A program made the translations under genes and the position numbers. The notes under the pieces were generated by a model. That model searched no databases. It had not been told where the DNA came from and saw only the letters and a list, made by a program, of their open reading frames with translations. From an uncultured Clostridia bacterium (GTDB lineage Bacteria; Bacillota; Clostridia; Christensenellales; UBA3700): DNA of 5,140 bases. Location of the stretch: NCBI GenBank assembly GCA_946623205.1, contig CAMOQV010000087.1:1-5140 (forward strand), in the 5' to 3' direction. The first letter of the stretch is position 1. Each line of letters starts with the position of its first letter. Below are positions 1 to 5,140 of this stretch, in pieces.

Positions 1-821
1 ATACAGTAAGTTCACAAGAATTTATGATCATGCCAGTTGGAGCTCCAAACTTTACTGAAGCTTTAAGATGGTGTGCAGAAATATATGCTGCATTAAAATC
101 TATATTAAAAGAAAAAGGATTAGTTACAGCTGTTGGAGACGAGGGAGGATTTGCACCAAACTTATCATCTGATGAAGAAGCATTAGAGTTATTAGTAGAG
201 GCAATTACAAAAGCAGGATATAAACCTGGAGAAGAAGTATGCTTAGCAACTGATATAGCATCTACAGAAATGTATGAAGAAGCTAAAAAGATTGGTGAAG
301 ACGGAAAATATTATTTCTGGAAAACTAAAGAATTAAAAACAGCTGAAGAAATGATTGATTGGATAGCATATCTTACAGAAAAATATCCATTAATTTCAAT
401 CGAAGATGGATTAGCTGAAGAAGATTGGGAAAACTGGAAAAAACTTACTGATAGACTTGGAAATAAAGTTCAATTAGTAGGAGATGACTTATTTGTAACA
501 AACATTAAGAGACTTCAAAAAGGATTAGACATGGGAGTTGCAAACAGCATTTTAATTAAGTTAAATCAAATTGGAACATTAACAGAAACATTAGCTGCAA
601 TTAACTTAGCAAAAGAAAATGGATACACAGCAGTTGTATCTCATAGATCAGGTGAAACAGAAGATGTATGCTTAGCAGATGTTGCAGTTGCTACAAATGC
701 TGGACAAATCAAGACTGGAGCTCCTTGCAGAACTGATAGAGTTGCTAAATATAATAGACTATTAAACATTGAAAATGACTTAGGAGATAAATCAAAATAT
801 TTAGGACAAGATGCGTTCTAA
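1..821 (+). CDS. eno: Enolase (2-phosphoglycerate hydratase), 5'-truncated by the window edge
   Basis: Enolase interconverts 2-phosphoglycerate and phosphoenolpyruvate in glycolysis, in the cytoplasm with Mg2+. The frame is already open at base 3, so the ATG at 24 is internal (the Met in QEFMIMPVGAP) and about 155 N-terminal residues lie outside the window. The visible 272 residues hold the whole catalytic barrel. Seen directly: the Glu of QEFM (bases 18-20) and of GDEGG (141-143), matching yeast Glu168 and Glu211; metal ligands Asp in TDIAS (252-254), Glu in SIEDG (402-404) and Asp in VGDD; catalytic Lys of IKLNQIG (558-560); SHRSGE with His at 642-644; and Lys of QIKTGAP (711-713). The C-terminus ends normally at TAA 819-821 after the usual RVAKYNRLL stretch. 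No frameshift or lost active-site residue is seen. A strong terminator follows, so eno is separated from the downstream operon. Family assignment is essentially certain. Confidence 0.98.
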   Translation, partial: TVSSQEFMIMPVGAPNFTEALRWCAEIYAALKSILKEKGLVTAVGDEGGFAPNLSSDEEALELLVEAITKAGYKPGEEVCLATDIASTEMYEEAKKIGEDGKYYFWKTKELKTAEEMIDWIAYLTEKYPLISIEDGLAEEDWENWKKLTDRLGNKVQLVGDDLFVTNIKRLQKGLDMGVANSILIKLNQIGTLTETLAAINLAKENGYTAVVSHRSGETEDVCLADVAVATNAGQIKTGAPCRTDRVAKYNRLLNIENDLGDKSKYLGQDAF

Positions 822-845
822 TTTTTGAATAAAACAATGAACCTA

Positions 846-885
846 AAAGGCTGATTTCCGTAATGGGAAAAGGCCTTTATTTTTT
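846..885 (+). terminator. Rho-independent terminator of eno
   Basis: An outer stem AAAGGC (846-851) pairs with GCCTTT (873-878). After a small internal mismatch, an inner stem TTTCC (855-859) pairs with GGAAA (866-870) around a six-base loop at 860-865. The 3' arm runs directly into a T-rich tract (876-885). It begins 24 bases after the eno stop codon, the usual position. It should end most eno transcription and insulate the operon that follows. Confidence 0.88.
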
Positions 886-906
886 GCAAAAAATATCGTT
901 TTTTAC

Positions 907-941
907 TTGCTATTTTTACGAAACTAGTGTATTATATAATA
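907..941 (+). promoter_or_regulatory. Putative sigma-A promoter of the three-gene operon
   Basis: TTGCTA (907-912, 4 of 6 matches to TTGACA) is followed after 17 bases by TATTAT (930-935, 5 of 6 matches to TATAAT). A perfect TATAAT overlaps at 935-940 but has no good -35 at standard spacing. A6 and T6 tracts just upstream (888-893 and 899-904) could act as an UP-like element. The position fits: after the eno terminator and 24-30 bases before the start codon at 965, giving a very short leader. AT-rich DNA yields such matches by chance, so this is a candidate only. Confidence 0.5.
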
Positions 942-953
942 GACATATAATTT

Positions 954-960
954 GGGAGGA
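954..960 (+). promoter_or_regulatory. Ribosome binding site that fixes the start of the first operon gene
   Basis: GGGAGGA, containing a full GGAGG core at 955-959, sits five bases before the ATG at 965. It decides against the in-frame ATG at 863, which lies inside the loop of the eno terminator, has no Shine-Dalgarno sequence, and would place 34 residues ahead of a normal signal peptide. Confidence 0.9.
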
Positions 961-964
961 TAGT

Positions 965-1495
965 ATGAAAAAGTTCGCTAAGATAATACTAATTACATTT
1001 GTCGCTACAATCCTAGGAATAAGCCAAGTTGCAGCTGCTGAAATTGCAATGCCACAAGCTAACGAAAATATCGATAGCACAATTGCAAGAGGAACAACTG
1101 AAATGGTAAATAACGTCAAGGACGGAACAGTAAGTGCAGCAAACACAGTTCAAAATGCAATTACAAATGGCGAAATTATAGGAAGCAAAACAAAGAGTCA
1201 ATTAGTAGAGCAAAAAGAAGCACAACTAAAGACTATCGAAGACTATAAAGCAATATATGGAAATAGTACATATGGAATCATAGCTTATATTCTAAACATT
1301 GTTAGAATATACAGTATACCATTAGGATTCTTAGGAATCGCAGTTAGTGCTATTTACCAATTTGTAATAGGAAATAGACATTTAGAGAATCAAAGGAAAG
1401 GCTTCAACTCAATGATAGCTATAGTAACACTATTTATCATATGCCAAGTGTTACCATTATTATTTGCAATAATCGTCAAGGGTTGGAGGGGTTAA
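965..1495 (+). CDS. Small exported two-helix membrane protein, VirB2/TrbC pilin-like candidate
   Basis: This is a 176-residue protein not matched to a named family with certainty. Seen: an Sec-type signal peptide at residues 1-25, with basic MKKFAK, a hydrophobic core at 7-19, and an AAA site before Glu26 suited to signal peptidase I. A polar, Asn/Thr/Lys-rich and probably helical stretch follows (26-100). Next come an amphipathic or hydrophobic segment (103-116), membrane helix 1 (about 117-135), a basic loop (136-148, NRHLENQRK) and membrane helix 2 (149-171), ending in KGWRG. The positive loop suggests both ends of the mature protein face outward and the loop faces the cytoplasm. That signal-peptide-plus-hairpin topology is the one known for VirB2/TrbC pilins of type IV secretion systems, although those are usually shorter and lack such a long polar N-terminal part. 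It is first in the operon, and its last codons contain the next gene's ribosome binding site. The pilin role is inference; an ordinary small membrane subunit is the alternative. Confidence 0.8.
   Translation: MKKFAKIILITFVATILGISQVAAAEIAMPQANENIDSTIARGTTEMVNNVKDGTVSAANTVQNAITNGEIIGSKTKSQLVEQKEAQLKTIEDYKAIYGNSTYGIIAYILNIVRIYSIPLGFLGIAVSAIYQFVIGNRHLENQRKGFNSMIAIVTLFIICQVLPLLFAIIVKGWRG
1485..1491 (+). promoter_or_regulatory. Ribosome binding site embedded in the 3' end of the upstream gene
   Basis: GGAGGGG lies within the last codons of the preceding gene (its stop is TAA 1493-1495) and 8-10 bases before the ATG at 1500. Ribosomes finishing the first gene would clear or deliver to this site, so translational coupling of the two genes is likely. 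It supports the ATG at 1500 as the true start. Confidence 0.8.
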
Positions 1496-1499
1496 ACAA

Positions 1500-3938
1500 A
1501 TGAAAGTTCTATTTGGAGTAAGTAACGAGAATATCACATCATTAGTTGTAAATAATTATCAACAAAAATATAAAGAGATAATTACTAGCAGAAATGTTTA
1601 TTATTTCAATGCGATAATTAAAGAGTTACAAAGAGATAAGAGTTATGATGCAATAGTTATTGGAGAAGATCTAGAACCATTATCTAATAACAACTATGAT
1701 GCTATTGATAAATTCTTATTTGAGAAATTAGATAGCATAAGCGATGAAGCATCAAAACCAACAGGGGAAGATATCCCTATTATCTTCATATGCTCAGATA
1801 GAAGAACTAAATCAGACGGACTTTTAGTTAAGTTATTTGGTATAGGAGTATACGATGCATTAATTGGAAACGATAGAAGCATTAACATGGTATGCTCTTT
1901 AATAAACAAACCAAGAAACAAAAAAGAAGCTAAAAAGTATTATAAAATTGATACAGAGGAAGTAGATTATAAGCCTGAAACAGAACAAGAAGTTGGAGAA
2001 AACGAGATTAAGAATATCTTATCTTACTACAAGAAGATAGGAAACAATGAAAAGAAATGTGTTGAAGCGTTTGATAACATTGCAAATCAATATGATGAAA
2101 CACAATTACGTATCATAATCAAGTTCTTACCACTAGAAGTTAAAGCAGTACTAGAACAAAATTCTAGTAGATATCAAAAGCTTATGCTTAATGGTACGGT
2201 TTTATCAAATGGACAATACAAACCATATGGAAAGCCAAACAATCCAACAAAACCAGCTAACTTAGAGTTCATGGTAAAAGATATAGGCGAGACAAAGATG
2301 TCAGAGCCAGTAATAATACCATCTACAATGAGTGTAAATCATGCACAAGTTGTAGTAAACGATAAGGTTAGTCCTCAAATGCCAGTAATGGAAAGACCTC
2401 AAGTAAATGAGCCAGTAGCTACACCAGTTACAATGCCAGAAATACAAACACCTACTGTTGAAACTCCAGTTATGCCAGAACTACCTAGTATGGATGACAA
2501 AGTAACTGAAAACGATGTAGTAGAGCCAGCAAAGAGAGGAAGAGGCAGACCAAAGAAAGAAAGAACTCCAGAAGAATTAGCAAAAATGAATATGCCTAAG
2601 AGAGGAAGAGGCAGACCTAGAAAAATAGATCAAGTAATGGCAGAGTTAGAAGCAAAAGAAGGTCCAGTATCTGCAATGAATATTGCAAGTGCAGAACCAG
2701 AAACAATGCCAGTACAAGAAGAACCAAAAGTTCCAGAAGTTCCAGAGGCTCCAGAAATCCCTGCTATGGAGAAAAATCCATATGATGAAATGGGACAAAT
2801 GGTAACAAATAATCCTTATGAATTATCAGGAGTAGATCCATTTGCACCAATTACACCGGCAGTAGAGCCAGAACCATTCTACCAAGAACCACAAGTTCAA
2901 GAAGAAATAGCAGTAGAACCAATTAGTGTAGTAAATGAACCAGAAAAAATAGATATAGAACCACAAGTAGATCAAATATCTATGGAAGCTGTAAGTAATC
3001 CAGAACCAGCACCAAAGGCAAGTAATCCAATTGCTGGAAACGGAAAGATTGCAGCATTCGTTGGAACAACAAAAAATGGAACATCATTTGTAGTAAATAA
3101 CTTAGCACAATTATTAGCACAATCAGGTGTTAGAACAGCAGTTATTGACTTAACACAAAATAAGAATGCTTATTACATGTTTACAAATAATGATCCAGAG
3201 CTAATGAAACTAGCAACAGATAGTTTAACAAACTTATCAAACGGAAATCCAAAGGGAATAGAAGTTAATAAAAACTTAACAGTATTTACAGGACTTCCAG
3301 GAGATATAACATTAGATATAAATGCAGAAAGCTTATTAAAAACAGCATCAAATAGTTTTGAAATTATATTATTAGATTGTGATTACAAAACTGATTCTAA
3401 GTACTTCGTTCTATCAAACGAAATATACTTAGTACAAACAATGGATGCATTTACAATTCAACCACTTACACAATTCTTAAGTGACTTGAAATTAAAGAAT
3501 TTATTAGATGAATCAAAGCTAAGAGTTGTTATTAACAAATATGTTAAGATGAAACGCTTAGATGACAAGATGATTATTGGTGGAATGAGCAAATACAATG
3601 AACCATCAATGACACTTCAAAGAGATTTGTTTAATAGCAATACAATTCAATATGTAAGAATACCATTTGAAGAAGCAACATATGCAAGATACTTAGAGTC
3701 AATTGCTATGTGTCAATTAAGTTTAAATGGATATTCTAAAAATCTAATTACAGCATTAGAAGACTTAAAGAGTTTAGTATATCCATTAGTTGCAGGAGCA
3801 AGAACAGTTTCTGGAGTAGGATATTCAAGCTATGGAAGTACAAAAAAGAAATTCTTTGGAGGAAAACCTTTAAAGAATACAACAGATTTTTCAAGTGATG
3901 TAAATGACACACTTAATAAAATGAGACTAAATCAATAA
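1500..3938 (+). CDS. TadZ/CpaE-like pseudo-ATPase with receiver-like N-terminus and two AT-hooks
   Basis: This is an 812-residue cytoplasmic protein with no signal peptide or membrane helix. Residues 1-137 look like a receiver fold: strands KVLFGV, YDAIVIG (49-55) and IPIIFIC (92-98), then GVYDALIG (116-123). The acidic pair, a clear phosphoacceptor Asp and the switch Lys are not evident. Residues 165-230 are helical and unassigned. Residues about 265-510 are an acidic, Pro/Glu/Val-rich, probably disordered linker with AT-hooks KRGRGRPKK (345-353) and KRGRGRPRK (367-375). Residues 515-765 resemble the MinD/ParA domain of TadZ/CpaE: IAAFVG, a P-loop position reading GTTKNGTS (522-529) without the usual Lys, AVIDLTQ (547-553), EIILLDCD (621-628) and IYLVQTMDAFT (642-652). 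A polar tail with KKKFFGG (782-788) ends it. TadZ/CpaE proteins place Tad pili at the cell pole and often have degenerate P-loops. The usual family length is near 350-450 residues, so the linker makes this one unusually long. Fold-level calls are good; the pilus role is inferred. Confidence 0.82.
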   Translation: MKVLFGVSNENITSLVVNNYQQKYKEIITSRNVYYFNAIIKELQRDKSYDAIVIGEDLEPLSNNNYDAIDKFLFEKLDSISDEASKPTGEDIPIIFICSDRRTKSDGLLVKLFGIGVYDALIGNDRSINMVCSLINKPRNKKEAKKYYKIDTEEVDYKPETEQEVGENEIKNILSYYKKIGNNEKKCVEAFDNIANQYDETQLRIIIKFLPLEVKAVLEQNSSRYQKLMLNGTVLSNGQYKPYGKPNNPTKPANLEFMVKDIGETKMSEPVIIPSTMSVNHAQVVVNDKVSPQMPVMERPQVNEPVATPVTMPEIQTPTVETPVMPELPSMDDKVTENDVVEPAKRGRGRPKKERTPEELAKMNMPKRGRGRPRKIDQVMAELEAKEGPVSAMNIASAEPETMPVQEEPKVPEVPEAPEIPAMEKNPYDEMGQMVTNNPYELSGVDPFAPITPAVEPEPFYQEPQVQEEIAVEPISVVNEPEKIDIEPQVDQISMEAVSNPEPAPKASNPIAGNGKIAAFVGTTKNGTSFVVNNLAQLLAQSGVRTAVIDLTQNKNAYYMFTNNDPELMKLATDSLTNLSNGNPKGIEVNKNLTVFTGLPGDITLDINAESLLKTASNSFEIILLDCDYKTDSKYFVLSNEIYLVQTMDAFTIQPLTQFLSDLKLKNLLDESKLRVVINKYVKMKRLDDKMIIGGMSKYNEPSMTLQRDLFNSNTIQYVRIPFEEATYARYLESIAMCQLSLNGYSKNLITALEDLKSLVYPLVAGARTVSGVGYSSYGSTKKKFFGGKPLKNTTDFSSDVNDTLNKMRLNQ
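2532..2624 (+). repeat. Tandem AT-hook coding repeat
   Basis: The same 20 bases, AAGAGAGGAAGAGGCAGACC, occur at 2532-2551 and again at 2598-2617, exactly 66 bases (22 codons) apart. Each encodes KRGRGRP, the core of an AT-hook (GRP flanked by basic residues), followed by KK or RK. AT-hooks bind the minor groove of AT-rich DNA. The perfect nucleotide match, including the rare-looking GGC glycine codon, suggests recent duplication or gene conversion of one hook. Confidence 0.85.
2724..2762 (+). repeat. Short Pro-rich tripeptide repeat in the linker
   Basis: The coding sequence gives PKVPEVPEAPEIP (residues 409-421 of the AT-hook protein), a Pro-x-x periodic stretch built from repeated CCAGAA/CCAGAG units. 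It lies in the acidic linker between the AT-hooks and the ATPase-like domain. Such PxxP-like runs tend to be extended and flexible spacers. Confidence 0.6.
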
Positions 3939-3940
3939 AG

Positions 3941-3949
3941 AAGGGGTGA
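3941..3949 (+). promoter_or_regulatory. Ribosome binding site supporting a TTG start
   Basis: AAGGGGTGA begins two bases after the previous stop codon. An in-frame TGA at 3947-3949 closes the downstream gene's frame, and the first possible start after it is TTG at 3956, nine bases after AAGGGG. An ATG at 3951 is closer but is in another frame and reaches a stop after 10 codons (TAG 3981-3983), so it cannot start the long gene. Confidence 0.7.
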
Positions 3950-3955
3950 TATGTT

Positions 3956-5137
3956 TTGGCACTTGCGTGTATCATATTGTTAGTAATAGCAGCATTAGCA
4001 TTGCTAGCCTATAACTATTCAATTCATAAAAAAATAGACACCTTTTCTAACTTAAACCAAAGAGTAACGAGCTTAAACGTATTACAAGACTTTATGAATA
4101 CGCTTGGAGAAAGCTCAACAATTGATGAAAAGTTAGAAAGTATCAATGATATACTAATAAATAAATATTCTATTAAATATTCAACAATAGTTGTATTTGA
4201 TGGAGCAGAATATGTTGTTAAGGCTTCAAATGTTGATCAAAAGCATTGGCCAACATTAAAAAACTTACAATCTGATCCTGCGTTTGGTGACAGTATTAAA
4301 ACTGCAAGACCAAAGTATATATCAGTTGACAATGATAGTGAAAAATTACCATATCAAAAAATGGAATTTGGTAGAGCTAAATGTGCAATGTTCTTCCCAC
4401 TATATGTAGACAATGTATACATAGGATATTGGATTATAGAAGGAAGCAAGGCACACGAATTTGATAAGTTAGACACAACAATCTTAGAGGTTGTTAGAAA
4501 TAACATAGTAACAATTTTAAAGACAGTTGAAAAACAAGCAACAATAGAAAACATTGTAAGAGATGACTTATATTCAGGATTAAAATCAGCAGAATACTTA
4601 TATGGTGAAGGAAAGAAGATTATTGATAAATATACAACATCAGCTGTATGTTTATTCAAGATAACAAATCTTTTAGATATTGACCAAGAAGTTTCAAGAA
4701 AAACTGGAGATAATGTAATTACAGCAATTTCAAACTATGTAAAATCAAACTTAGCAAAAGAGTATATCTTTGTTAGATATATGGGACCAAAGTTTGCAAT
4801 TTGTTTCTCTGGAATAGATGTAAATGGTGTTATGAACTTTATGACTGATTTAAAAGCAAAAGTAGAAGCTATTAAAGTTCCATATGCACCAGATGCATAC
4901 ACAGATGAACAATTAGAAAAGCAAAAATTATTACAAGATAAAATAGATGAATTGAAAGAAAGAGAAGCAGAAGGCGAAGATGTTGGCGAAATTCCAGAAA
5001 TGCCAATTGAGACAGTTAGTCCAACAATTCGTGTAGCAATCTCAACATATTATAAAGGAACATCATTAGATGGTACTTTGAAAAAATTAGAGGAATTTGT
5101 TGATTCTTCAGACGACAACACACTAAACAATTTATAG
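3956..5137 (+). CDS. Membrane-anchored GAF plus degenerate GGDEF protein
   Basis: This 393-residue protein starts at TTG. Residues 2-18 form one hydrophobic helix with little before it, followed by basic residues (HKK, 24-26), so it probably anchors the protein with its bulk in the cytoplasm. Residues about 40-190 look like a GAF domain: STIVVFDG (76-83), a central helical part, then CAMFFPLYVDNVYIGYWIIEG (143-163, read as GAF strands). Residues about 200-385 look like a GGDEF domain: DDLYSGL (203-209) matches the DxLTGL entry, VCLFKI (231-236) and KTGDNVI (249-255) follow family order, and RYMGPKF (274-280) stands where RYGGDEF should be. The metal-binding Asp near 236 and an RxxD inhibitory site are also missing, so diguanylate cyclase activity is very unlikely. 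A charged coiled-coil-like insert (about 315-342, EQLEKQKLLQDKIDELKERE) followed by an acidic Pro-containing stretch interrupts the domain before its last strand (TIRVAIST). Likely role: ligand sensing or scaffolding for the same apparatus. Ligand unknown. Confidence 0.83.
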   Translation: MALACIILLVIAALALLAYNYSIHKKIDTFSNLNQRVTSLNVLQDFMNTLGESSTIDEKLESINDILINKYSIKYSTIVVFDGAEYVVKASNVDQKHWPTLKNLQSDPAFGDSIKTARPKYISVDNDSEKLPYQKMEFGRAKCAMFFPLYVDNVYIGYWIIEGSKAHEFDKLDTTILEVVRNNIVTILKTVEKQATIENIVRDDLYSGLKSAEYLYGEGKKIIDKYTTSAVCLFKITNLLDIDQEVSRKTGDNVITAISNYVKSNLAKEYIFVRYMGPKFAICFSGIDVNGVMNFMTDLKAKVEAIKVPYAPDAYTDEQLEKQKLLQDKIDELKEREAEGEDVGEIPEMPIETVSPTIRVAISTYYKGTSLDGTLKKLEEFVDSSDDNTLNNL

Positions 5138-5140
5138 ACA

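Noticed and set aside
886..910. Imperfect inverted repeat with A6 and T6 tracts between terminator and promoter, considered as a second terminator or operator
   Set aside because: Its stem is almost only A-T pairs and imperfect at the GCAA/TTGC ends; more likely an AT-rich upstream promoter element or chance.
863..964. In-frame upstream extension of the first operon gene from the ATG at 863
   Set aside because: It would begin in the loop of the eno terminator, lacks a ribosome binding site, runs through the predicted promoter and hides a textbook signal peptide beginning at 965.
916..1201. Reverse-strand open frames opposite the first operon gene
   Set aside because: They are antisense to a gene with signal peptide, membrane helices and good ribosome binding site; their products are Cys/Ser/Ile-rich low-quality translations without recognisable domains.
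1694..1921. Reverse-strand open frame of 75 codons inside the 812-residue gene
   Set aside because: It lies fully within the receiver-like coding region, has no convincing start signal and no recognisable features.
3956..3976. Possible lipoprotein lipobox (ALAC) at the start of the third gene
   Set aside because: The Cys is at residue 5 with no basic n-region and no hydrophobic segment before it; the hydrophobic helix comes after the Cys, which fits a plain membrane anchor.
4354..4659. Reverse-strand open frame of 101 codons opposite the GAF domain region
   Set aside because: It is antisense to a well-supported domain-bearing gene; its hydrophobic stretches mirror codon composition of the + strand.

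Overview
The window reads as a chromosomal segment of a low-GC Gram-positive bacterium, most likely an anaerobic member of Clostridia. This rests on the AT-rich codon choice (AGA, ATA and TTA are frequent), strong GGAGG-type ribosome binding sites, a clostridial-looking enolase and a Gram-positive style Rho-independent terminator. I cannot name a genus. All four genes are on the + strand, and no tRNA, rRNA, CRISPR array or insertion sequence was seen.

Region 1 (1-885) is the 3' two-thirds of the glycolytic gene eno, with its catalytic residues in place, followed by a clear hairpin-plus-T-tract terminator. Region 2 (886-964) is a short intergenic space with a plausible sigma-A promoter. Region 3 (965-5137) is a tightly packed operon of three accessory genes. 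The first is a 176-residue protein with a signal peptide and two C-terminal membrane helices, whose predicted topology resembles VirB2/TrbC-type pilins. The second is an 812-residue protein with a degenerate receiver-like N-terminus, a long acidic proline-rich linker carrying two AT-hooks, and a C-terminal TadZ/CpaE/MinD-like domain with a broken P-loop. The third is a 393-residue membrane-anchored protein with a GAF-like domain and a GGDEF-like domain whose signature has become MGPKF. Gaps are 4 bases (genes 1-2) and 17 bases (genes 2-3), so co-transcription is very likely.

The working hypothesis is that these three genes are the front end of a cell-surface secretion or pilus apparatus of Tad or type IV secretion kind. 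In this view gene 1 supplies a small membrane or pilin-like subunit, gene 2 a positioning or scaffold ATPase homologue that may also touch DNA, and gene 3 a membrane-bound sensor or scaffold. Three signalling or ATPase folds in a row have lost their catalytic signatures, which suggests a structural or ligand-sensing assembly rather than enzymes. The assembly ATPase and membrane platform genes that would confirm this would lie downstream, outside the window, so the system assignment is inference.
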